Shown: piece by piece, positions 45,100 through 56,339 of the stretch
How the letters are laid out: every line of letters begins with the position of its first letter
Position numbering within the stretch: the stretch's first letter is position 1
From: Kaiparowitsia implicata GSE-PSE-MK54-09C
GTDB lineage: Bacteria; Cyanobacteriota; Cyanobacteriia; Elainellales; Elainellaceae
NCBI GenBank assembly: GCA_019359435.1
Contig: JAHHHI010000074.1
Location: forward strand, 1 to 64,000
Direction of reading: 5' to 3'
DNA length: 64,000 nt
Made by a program: the position numbers and the translations under genes
The notes under the pieces: generated by a model
Told to the model about the DNA's origin: nothing
Seen by the model: only the letters and a program-made list of their open reading frames with translations
The model's database searches: none

Positions 45100-45924
45100 A
45101 TGCTAGAAGCACTTCGCTCCTTCATTGGGTTACGTTGGACTCGGTTCTCTTGGGGGTTGTATAACTTACTGACGAGTCCTTTTGCGGTGACGCTAGCGCT
45201 GCTTGTATTCATTGCAGTGATGCTACTCGCACGCTCGCCCCGAATACGGCGCTGGATGACTCGCGGGGCGATCGCCCTACTTGGGACTTATTGGTTTGTC
45301 ATTTCACCACTCTTTTCAATCCCTGCAACGCAGTTGTTGGTACAGTTTGTCCCCAAAGATGCTGGGCAGGCGGCAGATGCAGTCGTGGTGCTATCCCGCA
45401 GTCGAGAGATAGAGGGCGATCGCTACAACATGGCGGTAGACATGATGTCCACCGGGCGAGTGCCCCGAGTGTTTGTCACTGGACGTCAGCAAAGCATTAA
45501 CTTAGTCGAAAAAATTCAGCAGACTAACCTTGCGAAGGAGCAAGTTCTAGGAACCATCTGCGCCCGAACCACCCGCCAAGAAGCCTATTCTGCAGCCTCA
45601 ATCTTAGGGCCGCAGGGCATCAATAGCATTGTGCTCATCACAGATTCCCCTCACATGCTGCGCTCCTGGCTGACGTTCAAGAGCCTAGGCTTTTCTGTGA
45701 TTCCCCACATTGCGCCCTTGCCTCAGCATGTAGGGTGGAGCGATCGCTCCTTCTTGGCCGTTCGAGAATATCTGGGTTTGATTAGCTATGCAGCCTTAGG
45801 TCGCTTTAATCAGCGCCCACCCGAATCGCTCTCACAGCCCGCCAACGATATTCTGGAAGATTTTCCTGCTGAACGTTGTGCTATCACCTCCGAGCGACTC
45901 CGGCAGTGGACAGCTCAGCGCTAG
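45100..45924 (+). CDS. YdcF/ElyC family membrane protein (DUF218)
   Basis: A 274-residue protein with two N-terminal membrane spans (about 22-46 and 55-78). The DUF218 domain follows: ADAVVVLSRSREIEGDRYNM, GRVPRVFVTGRQQSINLV, the CARTTRQEAYSAASILGPQG helix and IVLITDSPHMLRSWLTFKSL. Relatives such as ElyC act in envelope biogenesis and lipid-carrier metabolism, but the biochemical activity is not established. Conserved acidic and Arg positions of the domain are present. It is preceded by a 53-nt palindrome. Confidence 0.88.
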   Translation: MLEALRSFIGLRWTRFSWGLYNLLTSPFAVTLALLVFIAVMLLARSPRIRRWMTRGAIALLGTYWFVISPLFSIPATQLLVQFVPKDAGQAADAVVVLSRSREIEGDRYNMAVDMMSTGRVPRVFVTGRQQSINLVEKIQQTNLAKEQVLGTICARTTRQEAYSAASILGPQGINSIVLITDSPHMLRSWLTFKSLGFSVIPHIAPLPQHVGWSDRSFLAVREYLGLISYAALGRFNQRPPESLSQPANDILEDFPAERCAITSERLRQWTAQR

Positions 45925-46075
45925 GCCAAAAAATTGACCGCGTGTTTTTTCTAAACTCAAGTCGCGCGATAGGCGATACCCCAAAGCTTTTAATGTTTCG
46001 TATCATGGCGCATTAGGGGTTTATGCCCATCTCAAACCCACGTGTTCATATACAACTGCTGCTGCAACAGGGTGT
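45925..46075. other. Convergent gap
   Basis: Part of a 308-base gap between convergent genes; the hairpin at 46076-46102 lies in it. No gene is supported. Confidence 0.35.
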
Positions 46076-46102
46076 GTCAGTCGGCGCTAAGTGCCGACTG
46101 AC
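46076..46102. terminator. 10-bp hairpin in the convergent gap
   Basis: The arms 46076-46085 and 46093-46102 are perfectly paired around a 7-nt loop. It lies between the 3' ends of the YdcF-like gene (+) and the PPC-domain gene (-) and could serve both. Confidence 0.55.
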
Positions 46103-46232
46103 GAAAGCTTTCCACGGTGAGATTTGCTTGCTCAGAACTGCCGTGGCAGAGAGAGACAGCCTCAACCCTCAGCATTTGGGGAGAGCGGCTCACTCACACT
46201 ACATCAACGTGCTAAATGATCATTACACTCGC

Positions 46233-46682
46233 TTAGTCAAGCACCATCACCTCTAACGTATAGGCTCCCCGACTCGTATTGTCTAACCCATTAGCGATCA
46301 CGACAAATGTGCCGTCACGCGGTAGCGTTACTTCGAGTTGCGAATCATTGCTGTCAGAGACGTTGCCGTTTTCTCCTAGCACTGGATTAGCGGGATTTTC
46401 TGGGTCTAGGATAGCCAGATACGTCACAAAGTCTTCGCTCTTCATCCGCACCATTAGCCGCTGCCCCTCTGTCCCCTCGATTTGAAACTCATCGTAGAGA
46501 CTGTTATCTGACGGCAGCACCATGTCACCCTCTTCGAGAGCTCCATTCTCTTCTAGCAAAACGGTTTGAGCCCAAGCAGTGCTAGTCGTAAAGGGCATAA
46601 CTGTAAGCGCTAAGCTGGCAATCACACTAGCTAAACCAACGGTAGCTAAACCAACGGTTAACTTGCGGGTATATGGATTCAT
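46233..46682 (-). CDS. Exported protein with PPC-like beta domain
   Basis: A 149-residue protein from the ATG at 46682, with a signal peptide (basic start NPYTRKL, hydrophobic core, end at about TAWA). The mature part looks like a bacterial pre-peptidase C-terminal beta sandwich: EFQIEGTEGQRLMVRMKSED, then FVTYLAILDPENP, LEVTLPRDGTFVVIANGLDN and GAYTLEVMV. It stands alone without a protease domain. A role in binding surface or envelope material is plausible but not shown. It is probably periplasmic or secreted. Confidence 0.85.
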   Translation of the reverse strand: MNPYTRKLTVGLATVGLASVIASLALTVMPFTTSTAWAQTVLLEENGALEEGDMVLPSDNSLYDEFQIEGTEGQRLMVRMKSEDFVTYLAILDPENPANPVLGENGNVSDSNDSQLEVTLPRDGTFVVIANGLDNTSRGAYTLEVMVLD

Positions 46683-49248
<2,566 letters not shown>

Positions 49249-49441
49249 TGAGATTGGCTAAAGCATGTTCTGCCCACTTGCAGTTCTCTTGCATCCCTTG
49301 CGCCTGGGCCAATGGGGCTCCATGCTAACGGTGGATGCACAAGCCGGGGCAGACTGCTAAAGTAAAGATATTAGAAACAATGTAAACTTTCTTTGCATTT
49401 CTCTTTCGCTGTTGCAGCACCCGTGCGATTGCTCCACTATC

Positions 49442-50206
49442 ATGCCTGATTTAGCGCCTCTCAAGCTCTCTCATCAACTGCTGTCGTTGATGCAGACCCA
49501 GCTCTATACCTTCTTCCAAGATCGGATTCCCCAAGAGGGGTCGCTGATCGTGGTGAGCAATCACCGCAGCATTATGGATGTGCCTGTGGTGATGGCAGCA
49601 CTCAACCGTCCGGTACGGTTTGCCTGTCACCACTACATGGGGCAAGTTCCAGTACTGAAAGATGTTGTAACCCAGTTAGGGGCCATTCCGTTAGATGAGC
49701 CTGCTCAGCGCCAACAGACGTTTTTTCAGCAGGCCTCTGATGCGCTGCACAACCAAGACGCGATCGGCATTTTCCCTGAGGGGGCACAGCCGATGGTGAA
49801 TTCGACGCTGCCCCAAGCCATTAGCAACTTTCACCGAGGGTTTGCGCACTTAGCGCTGCGGTCTACGGCACCCAAGATTACGATTTTGCCGGTTGCGATC
49901 GCCTCTCGCCGCGAGCGCAATGCCCAGTTTTTTCCGGTGCGAATGCTGAGCTGGTTTGACCCAACTGAGCCCCTGTTTTACCAGCCAGGGCTGCATCCCT
50001 TCATCATCTACCAACGGGTTAATGTGCTGATTGGGCGACCGATTCAGATTACGCCAGCCCATCGTGAGGGCTATCAGGGAAAGCTGGCTCGCCAGATGGT
50101 TTCTAGTATTACCCAGCAGTGCCATACCGAAATTGCGACCCTGCTCAGCAGCCCTGCTTCTTTGCCTACGTTGAGCCCCCGAACTCAGGTCTCAGTTTCG
50201 ATATGA
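49442..50206 (+). CDS. PlsC-like 1-acylglycerol-3-phosphate acyltransferase
   Basis: A 254-residue LPLAT-family acyltransferase. The HX4D motif is His41-Asp46 in SNHRSIMDVP, and the acceptor-site motif is FPEGAQP. The ATG at 49442 is taken; the longer frame begins at a TTG. The family adds a fatty acyl group to lysophosphatidate or related acceptors at the membrane. The N-terminus has only a weak hydrophobic segment. The next gene, 118 nt downstream, is an alpha/beta hydrolase, and together they mirror the two halves of plant phytyl ester synthases. Confidence 0.88.
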   Translation: MPDLAPLKLSHQLLSLMQTQLYTFFQDRIPQEGSLIVVSNHRSIMDVPVVMAALNRPVRFACHHYMGQVPVLKDVVTQLGAIPLDEPAQRQQTFFQQASDALHNQDAIGIFPEGAQPMVNSTLPQAISNFHRGFAHLALRSTAPKITILPVAIASRRERNAQFFPVRMLSWFDPTEPLFYQPGLHPFIIYQRVNVLIGRPIQITPAHREGYQGKLARQMVSSITQQCHTEIATLLSSPASLPTLSPRTQVSVSI

Positions 50207-50324
50207 AGTAGCTTGTCTGAAACTCCGGTCAACGCATGGGCATCGTTCAGCACACCGGAGATTGACTTGAGCCTGACCCCAAGTGCCCTTCCGTTTCAAT
50301 TTTTTTTCACCTGTTACTTCGGTT

Positions 50325-51176
50325 ATGGATTCTTTGAACCCTCACCTTCCACATCATCCATTGCGGTTTCGGACGCCGCTACCCCAACATCCTGACGCGC
50401 CTCTGTTTATCTTTTTGCCTGGCATGGATGGAACGGGAGAGCTGCTGCGGCTTCAGCTTGAGTCGTTAGGAGCGGTGTTTGACATTCGGTGTTTGGTGAT
50501 TCCGCCGGATGATTTAACCAGTTGGGATGATTTGGCAAACCAGGTCATTACGCTGGTGCAGGACGAGTTAGACTCGAATCCCCGACATCAGGTCTATCTC
50601 TGTGGTGAGTCGTTTGGCGGGTGTCTGACGCTGAAGGTGGCCCAGCGGGCAGCGCGCCTGACTAAGCCGGATCAGACGCCCTTATTTGATCGAGTGATTT
50701 TGGTGAATCCGGCTTCGGCCATCCGCCGGATGCCGCTGCTGCGATCGCTCTCTGCCTTTACCCACTGGTTGCCAGATTTCACTTACTTGCCGGGTTCATT
50801 TGTGCTGTTTCCATTGCTGGGGGCATTGCATCGGCTTGCGCCAGACGTGGCGCAAGAGCTGCTGCACGCGACTCAATCGGTTAGCCCCAAGAGCGCCTAC
50901 TGGCGGGTGGAATTAATTCGCACCTTTGAGATTGCGCCGATTGAGCTGGCGACCATTGCTCAGCCGGTATTGGTGGTGGCAAGTGGGAGCGATCGCCTGT
51001 TGCCGTCGATAGAAGAAGGGCGTGCCTTGGTGCAGCAGCTTCCCGATGCGCAACTGCACATCCTGCCTCAAAGTGGGCACACCTGCCTATTAGAAACCAA
51101 CGTTCACCTCTACCAAATTTTGGATGAGACTGGTTTTTTGGATGCGGTGACATTGGCCGATCGGGCGATCGCCTAA
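50325..51176 (+). CDS. Alpha/beta hydrolase, similar to the N-terminal part of phytyl ester synthases
   Basis: A 283-residue alpha/beta hydrolase from the ATG at 50325. FIFLPGMDGTGELLRLQLES, FDIRCLVIPPDDLTSWDDLA and YLCGESFGGCLTLKVAQRA give the oxyanion region and nucleophile Ser96. SGSDRLLPSIEEG supplies the acid, and LPQSGHTCLLE the His, so the triad looks complete. The pattern resembles the esterase-like half of plant PES proteins, which release or transfer acyl groups. There is no signal peptide. Its stop lies 26 nt from the stop of the convergent rimM gene. Confidence 0.87.
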   Translation: MDSLNPHLPHHPLRFRTPLPQHPDAPLFIFLPGMDGTGELLRLQLESLGAVFDIRCLVIPPDDLTSWDDLANQVITLVQDELDSNPRHQVYLCGESFGGCLTLKVAQRAARLTKPDQTPLFDRVILVNPASAIRRMPLLRSLSAFTHWLPDFTYLPGSFVLFPLLGALHRLAPDVAQELLHATQSVSPKSAYWRVELIRTFEIAPIELATIAQPVLVVASGSDRLLPSIEEGRALVQQLPDAQLHILPQSGHTCLLETNVHLYQILDETGFLDAVTLADRAIA

Positions 51177-51202
51177 CCAGCATTGCTCGGAGTCCACAGG
51201 GT

Positions 51203-51754
51203 CTACAAATCCAGCAATCCAGCAGGGGGGATCACCTCTACCCGTCGGTTGTCTAGATCAACCACGGGCACAATGGCTTTAACGAACGGAATCAGAGCCG
51301 TTGGATGCTTAGGGCGTGGCGTCGTGAGCTTCACTTCTAGCAGATCGTTGCCTGCTGGGATGATGCTGATGACGGTGCCAATCAGCGCCTGGGTGGCTTG
51401 GTCGAAGACCTCTAGGCCGATGAGATCCACCAGATGATACTCATCGTCTTCTAAGGGGGGGCGATCGCCCTCGGGCACCAACAGTAGAGCATTCCGCAGT
51501 TCATCAGCCTGGCTGCGGTCATCAATGCCCGCGAGCCTCACCACATAGAGCCCCTTCCCCTGCATAAACCGCCCCGCCAGCAGCTCTATCGCCTGCGGCT
51601 CAGCCGCATCAGAGCGCAACAGCCACCGCTGCCCCGGATGCTCAAACCGTTCTGGAAAGTCAGTATCGGGATAGACACGCAGCTCACCTTTGAGCCCCTG
51701 CACGCCGACAATTTTGCCAATGGTTAACCAGCCATCAAGATTGGATGTTGCCAT
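51203..51754 (-). CDS. rimM: 16S rRNA processing protein RimM
   Basis: A 183-residue ribosome assembly factor for the 30S subunit head. The N-terminal RimM domain has WLTIGKIVGVQGLKGELRVY and ends at about residue 95. The C-terminal PRC barrel has YHLVDLIGLEVFDQATQALI and a conserved end KAIVPVVDLDNRRVEVIPPA. Its ATG shares one base with the TAA of the upstream aminotransferase gene (TAATG at 51756-51752), which indicates translational coupling. trmD and rpsP, the usual neighbours in many bacteria, are not here. Confidence 0.96.
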   Translation of the reverse strand: MATSNLDGWLTIGKIVGVQGLKGELRVYPDTDFPERFEHPGQRWLLRSDAAEPQAIELLAGRFMQGKGLYVVRLAGIDDRSQADELRNALLLVPEGDRPPLEDDEYHLVDLIGLEVFDQATQALIGTVISIIPAGNDLLEVKLTTPRPKHPTALIPFVKAIVPVVDLDNRRVEVIPPAGLLDL

Positions 51755-53055
51755 TACACTTGCACCGTTGCTTGCGGCATGGCCGGGGCTGCGGCATACA
51801 CCTGTGTCGCCACCTGGGCTAGACGCTGCATCGCCGTTTCAAGCTCGGCATCGCTAGCGGTCAAGCTAATCCGAAAACACTCGTGCTTGTGGCTCCAGTC
51901 TTCATCCAACCCTGGGAAAAACGGCTCACCCGGAACTAGGATCACGCCAACGTCTTTGAGGTGTTGGTAAAACTCCCAATCGGTCACGGGAAGATCTTTG
52001 AGCCAGAGCCAGGCAAAAATTGCGCCCTCGCCTCGATGCAAAAACCAGGGCAACTCTCCCGGCATCGCGGCATCTAGCGCCGTTTGCAGCACGTTGAACT
52101 TGGCTTGGTAGTAGGGGCGGATGATGCGGGTCGAGAGGTCTGCCAGTCGCCCAGACTGAATGGCCCGAGCGGCGATCGCCTGCCCATATCGCGATGAGTG
52201 CAGACACATGTTCGTCAAAAACGCCTCTAGCACTTGGATGATGCGCTCGTCGCCGAGGGCAATGCCGAGGCGCTCACCCGGCAGACCCGCCTTCGACAAG
52301 CTGACGCAGTGGATAATATTGCGTCCAAAAAACGGCGTCATTTCGGTAAAGTTGAGACTCGGAAACGGAGGCGCATAGGCTGAGTCCACAAACACCGGCA
52401 CATCTAAGGGATCTGCCAGAGCGGCAATTTTTCGCACTTCGTCATCCGTCAGCACGTTGCCCGTGGGGTTGCAGGGGCGCGAAAACAGCACAAAGCCGGT
52501 GGTGCTATCGATCTGAAGTTGGCTAAAGTCAGGACGATATTTGAAGCGATGGTCAGCAGCCTCAATCTCTAAAGTAGGGCGATAGGCCTTGAGCGCCTCG
52601 GGGATCAGGGTGACGCCCCCATAGCCGGTATAGTCAGGGCTGAGAGGCAGCACAATGCGCTTGAGCGCGCCGTCGGTGGTGTAGCCGCCGAGAGCGTTGG
52701 CTGCCAAGAAGTAGAGGCTCTGGCTGCCGGGCGTAATCAGAATGTTGCGATCGCTCAACGCCAGTCCATAGCGGCGGTTATAGTCTGCCAATACGGCGTC
52801 GATCAGCGGTTGATAGCCCGTACTCGACCCATAGCGACAGACGACTTCACCATACTCAGCGCTGGCCAGCAGTTCTTCAGTGCAGTCGCGCCAAAGCTGT
52901 TCAACCTCTGGCAGAATGACAGGATTGCCAGCACTGAGGTTAATGAAATCTCTCCCCCCTGAGGTTTTCAAGGTTTCGATAATGTCTTTCATAATGGCGC
53001 GAACCCCGGTGAGGTGCGACATCTGCTCGCCAAACTGGGTTAAGGCTGGATTCAT
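51754..53055 (-). CDS. avtA: Class I aminotransferase, AvtA (valine-pyruvate transaminase) type
   Basis: A 433-residue PLP enzyme from the ATG at 53055. INLSAGNPVILPEVEQLW, RYGSSTGYQPLIDAVLADYN, LFSRPCNPTGNVLTDDE and DSAYAPPFP are typical, and the PLP Lys is Lys255 in CVSLSKAGLPGERLG. C-terminal CFRISLTA holds the substrate-carboxylate Arg. The best family match by eye is AvtA, which exchanges amino groups between valine or alanine and the keto acids. Substrate specificity could differ. It is overlapped by rimM by one base. Confidence 0.9.
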   Translation of the reverse strand: MNPALTQFGEQMSHLTGVRAIMKDIIETLKTSGGRDFINLSAGNPVILPEVEQLWRDCTEELLASAEYGEVVCRYGSSTGYQPLIDAVLADYNRRYGLALSDRNILITPGSQSLYFLAANALGGYTTDGALKRIVLPLSPDYTGYGGVTLIPEALKAYRPTLEIEAADHRFKYRPDFSQLQIDSTTGFVLFSRPCNPTGNVLTDDEVRKIAALADPLDVPVFVDSAYAPPFPSLNFTEMTPFFGRNIIHCVSLSKAGLPGERLGIALGDERIIQVLEAFLTNMCLHSSRYGQAIAARAIQSGRLADLSTRIIRPYYQAKFNVLQTALDAAMPGELPWFLHRGEGAIFAWLWLKDLPVTDWEFYQHLKDVGVILVPGEPFFPGLDEDWSHKHECFRISLTASDAELETAMQRLAQVATQVYAAAPAMPQATVQV

Positions 53056-53439
53056 GGCAGTGGGTGGAGGAATGTAACGAGATTGCAGATCAGAGATTCG
53101 GTGAATCTGTTCGAGAGAACATGCTCTCACTGTTGTCTAATGTCTAACTTAGAACGCAGAGCTGTGCTGACATCCATGCTGCCATCAGCTCTCAAGTCAG
53201 TTCTCAAAGCGGGGGCCAACGGAGACTACAACGTGTGTAGCCCTAAATCTACCTGTGACTCCCTAGCATAGCGTGTGTTTTGGCTGGCGCGATCGCCCCC
53301 TTAACCCCAGAGCCAGGCAGCGCAACGTCGAGTCATGCATGACATTGCAGCCTTTTTTCGATTGATTTTCGAGTGATCCGATAACCCGATCCTGCCTGCG
53401 GGGGGTAGATCAATTCAATAATTCGGCATACCGACAGCC
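53056..53439. other. Gap between the aminotransferase and FtsX-like genes
   Basis: About 380 bases without a gene. It contains the aminotransferase promoter and the end of the FtsX-like transcript. No strong hairpin was seen. Confidence 0.4.
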
Positions 53440-54342
53440 TTAGCGCAGGGCAAAACGGCGAACTGCCAGCAGGCTGCCCATTAGCCCGACAGAGCTGCCC
53501 AGCGCCAGCAGTGCCAGCGGCAATAGCAACGCCTTATCAGCACCCAGGCTTAACCCCTGTGCCACAAACTGAATAAAGTCGGCTTGCTCTGCCAGCAAAC
53601 TGCCGACAAACTCTTGCAGCCCCACTATCATGCCCCACGACACCAACGCCCCCACAATGCCAAAGGCGATGCCTTGAAAGATAAACGGCAGATAAATCCA
53701 GGCGGCGGTTGCGCCCACCAACTGCATTACCTCGATCTCGCGCCGCCGCGCCATGACGATCAGGCGAATGGTGGTGGTGATTACGGCGATCGCCGTCAGC
53801 GTCAAAATCGAGACCACCCAAAGGCTGACCCAGCTCAGGCCACGATTGAGCTGAGCAATGCGTCGCACTGCCTCATCCACATACAGCACCTCATCCACAC
53901 CTTGCATCTGGCCAATCTGCTGCGCTAGCGCCACCACATGGTCTGAACCGCTGGCCTTAACCTTCATCTCATCCACGAGGGGATTACCATTGAGCTGCTC
54001 TGTGGCACCGCGAATATCAGCAATGCCCATGTCCTTGACCAGGTTTTCCCAGGCCACCTCTTTGGGAATAGAGCTGACATCGGTGACATTGGGCATTTGC
54101 TGGAGCATGGGTTCCAACGTAGCAGCCTGCACCCCCGACTTGAGGAAGACCGAGATCTCAAGCTGGCTGCCAAATTGATTGAGCAACCCTTCCAACTGCC
54201 AAGAGGCCTGTAGGCTAATGCCGAACAAGAATAGCAGCACCGTCACGGTACTGATCGCGGCCCAATTCATCCAGCCGCCCCGCTTGAGCCCCAAAAAAGT
54301 TTCGCGAAGCAAGTAATCAGATTTGGTGAACAGTTTCAGCAT
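53440..54342 (-). CDS. ftsX: FtsX-like cell-division ABC permease
   Basis: A 300-residue membrane protein of the FtsX type. One N-terminal span (about 25-45) is followed by an external domain of about 100 residues (QLEISVFLKSGVQAATLEPM, then VAWENLVKDMG), then three spans at about 170-190, 220-245 and 270-292. RLIVMARRREIEVMQLVGAT is the conserved FtsX coupling motif. With FtsE it activates peptidoglycan amidases from within the membrane; an AMIN amidase gene lies 29 kb away. ftsE is not adjacent, which is common in cyanobacteria. Confidence 0.92.
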   Translation of the reverse strand: MLKLFTKSDYLLRETFLGLKRGGWMNWAAISTVTVLLFLFGISLQASWQLEGLLNQFGSQLEISVFLKSGVQAATLEPMLQQMPNVTDVSSIPKEVAWENLVKDMGIADIRGATEQLNGNPLVDEMKVKASGSDHVVALAQQIGQMQGVDEVLYVDEAVRRIAQLNRGLSWVSLWVVSILTLTAIAVITTTIRLIVMARRREIEVMQLVGATAAWIYLPFIFQGIAFGIVGALVSWGMIVGLQEFVGSLLAEQADFIQFVAQGLSLGADKALLLPLALLALGSSVGLMGSLLAVRRFALR

Positions 54343-55142
54343 GATACAGAGACAGAATGAGGTGACGATGCCGACATCTGCGCAACCCTGAATGTTTGAT
54401 TTTAAGCGCTAATGCAAAGAATCATGCATAAGACTATCGCGTTTACTTTCCTGCATCTACATAAAATACATGTCAATACTTGTTGCGGTACCTGGTGCGG
54501 TCGGGCATGACCGGGCTGCTTTACATTCACTGACCGAAAACACTGACCGAAAAAAGTATGGAGGAATGTTGAGCTTGAGGAAGGGGATGCAGGCTGGCTT
54601 GCCGCATGATTCAGCATTGGAGTGCAGAGATTTAGAGGTGAATCAGACTATCAAGATCAAAAAAATCAAAGGAGCGATCGCCCTTAAGATGCCACATCTG
54701 GGCCAGACTTAGAATTTAATTGCAAAAATACGCTACATCTAAGGTGTGATTTATAGACCTAGGTTTAACTATCCTGGGTTAAATTATTAAGTTTGATATC
54801 GAATTGATATCGGGCTGAGCTTGCAGCACTAAAAGCGGGCAACAGGCTTTGACCAAAGTCCCCAATGTCTCGATGCAAGAACCAATCCACGGCTTTTGCT
54901 CTGTCATTACTTGGGCCTTGTTCATCACCTGGGCATCCTCCATCATCTGAGCATCACCCAGTACCTAGGTATCAACGGGGGAGTATCAACTGGATTGATC
55001 TAACTGACCATCCCTTTACAAGATTCACTAAGATGGAAATACGTAAGAAATAATCAATCTAGAGTCAATCTAGTTAATCACAGTAGCCAATCCCAGCGTC
55101 TTGATACCGTCGTCGTTAATCGTGTCGTAATAGTCTTCCACC
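54343..55142. other. 800-base gap upstream of def
   Basis: No supported gene lies here. The FtsX promoter should be at the left end and the def promoter at the right. The stretch 54909-54980 holds four imperfect 18-nt repeats, listed next. A 62-residue frame at 54865-55053 runs through these repeats and lacks other support. Confidence 0.4.
54909..54980. repeat. Four imperfect 18-nt direct repeats upstream of def
   Basis: Units begin at 54909, 54927, 54945 and 54963, exactly 18 nt apart. Their shared core is ACCTGGGCATC with changes; the first unit is the least alike. They lie 160-235 nt before the def ATG. They may be a slipped tandem repeat or a set of phased binding sites. Confidence 0.6.
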
Positions 55143-55706
55143 ATGACAGCCCAAATTCTAGTTGAAAAAAAGAAACTTAAGCAGCCGCCTTTGAAGTTGC
55201 ACTACTTGGGCGATCGCGTGCTGCGCCAGCCCGCCAAGCGCATCACCAAGGTTGATGACGAGGTGCGGCTGTTTGCGCGGCAAATGCTGCAAACCATGTA
55301 TAGCGAAGACGGCATTGGGCTGGCTGCGCCCCAGGTAGGGGTAAACAAGCAATTGATTGTGATTGACACAGAGTTAGACAACCCAGAAGCACCACCGCTG
55401 ATTTTGATTAACCCCAGCATTGTGAAATCTGGTGAAACGCTGTGTGCCCTGCAAGAAGGGTGCCTAAGCGTACCCGGTGTGTATATGGATGTGGTGCGGC
55501 CTGAGGTGATTGAAGTTAGCTTTAAGGATGAAATGGGACGCCCACAGCGTCGTAAAGCCGATGGGCTGCTGGCACGAGTCATCCAGCACGAGATGGATCA
55601 CCTCAACGGCGTTATGTTTGTGGATCGGGTTGATAATTCCCTAGTGCTCAACCAAGAGCTGTCGAAGCATGGTTTCTCGGCTCAAGCGGTGAAGGCTGTT
55701 TCCTAA
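55143..55706 (+). CDS. def: Peptide deformylase
   Basis: A 187-residue metalloenzyme that removes the formyl group from new proteins. All three motifs are present: GIGLAAPQVGV (about 57-67), EGCLSVP with metal ligand Cys107, and QHEMDH with ligands His149 and His153 and catalytic Glu150. A basic N-terminal extension of about 15 residues precedes the core. Length is normal. A strong hairpin follows 54 nt after the stop. fmt is not adjacent. Confidence 0.97.
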   Translation: MTAQILVEKKKLKQPPLKLHYLGDRVLRQPAKRITKVDDEVRLFARQMLQTMYSEDGIGLAAPQVGVNKQLIVIDTELDNPEAPPLILINPSIVKSGETLCALQEGCLSVPGVYMDVVRPEVIEVSFKDEMGRPQRRKADGLLARVIQHEMDHLNGVMFVDRVDNSLVLNQELSKHGFSAQAVKAVS

Positions 55707-55760
55707 CGCAAATCCCTGATGCAATTTACACGAGCGTGATCCACAGAAGCGCCTTCACAA

Positions 55761-55821
55761 TTAGCTAAAAAATAACAGGACACTGCGTGATGGGCATGAG
55801 TCCTGTTATTTTTTAGTTAAC
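55761..55821 (+). terminator. Rho-independent-like terminator of def
   Basis: The arms 55761-55781 and 55800-55820 pair over about 21 bp with one G-T pair, with an 18-nt loop. The right arm contains ATTTTTT, which gives a U-run in the transcript. This is the most classical terminator in the window. Confidence 0.75.
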
Positions 55822-55899
55822 CGTACATGTGGCGTTATCGTAGGGGCGTGTGAAAAATCCTGGCTGCAAGGCCGATTCCTGTTTTGTACCCTTTGCAGG

Positions 55900-56196
55900 G
55901 TGGGGACTCTAGGTGCGGCTTTGGTTTTGCCGCTAGTGCGTGATTGGGCGATTGGTTCAAAAATTATTGAAATTGTTATTACAGAGGCGAGGCGTGACGT
56001 GACTCCAAAAAGTGGTGGACTGTTGATGGTGTCTTGTGTGGCGGCGATCGCCGCAGTGGGTAGTGTATTCGAGCTGTCGTCTGGGGTGCCCGATTTGGGC
56101 ACGCCGGTCACAGCCGGGATTTTGGCGTTGAGTATTCCTGCCACAATCGTCAGCTTTTATGCGGCAGTGCAAGATGCTCGCGCGAATCAGCGTTAG
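55900..56196 (+). CDS. Small membrane protein of unknown function
   Basis: A 98-residue frame starting at GTG 55900; no upstream ATG is in frame, so the start is unsure. A first hydrophobic stretch at residues 3-12 precedes an amphipathic helix (SKIIEIVITEARRD). Two membrane spans follow at about 40-60 (GLLMVSCVAAIAAVGSVFEL) and 66-90. The C-terminus is short and basic. It reads as genuine protein but I do not recognise the family. It follows the def terminator and precedes the FHA-PrsW gene on the same strand by 143 nt. Confidence 0.65.
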   Translation: MGTLGAALVLPLVRDWAIGSKIIEIVITEARRDVTPKSGGLLMVSCVAAIAAVGSVFELSSGVPDLGTPVTAGILALSIPATIVSFYAAVQDARANQR

Positions 56197-56339
56197 ACAG
56201 CAGCATGATGAAAATTGATGGCAATTAAAGCCGCCTCCAGAGTGGGCATACGGGCGATCGCCCCCTTGCTGCCTGGTGTGAAAGGCTGAAACACTGGGAC
56301 TAATATGATCAGAGCATTCTGAGAGAGGTAGGGATCAGC

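Noticed and set aside
49380-51180. Calling the acyltransferase-hydrolase pair a proven phytyl ester synthase
   Set aside because: Motif resemblance and adjacency do not show substrate; kept only as a hypothesis.
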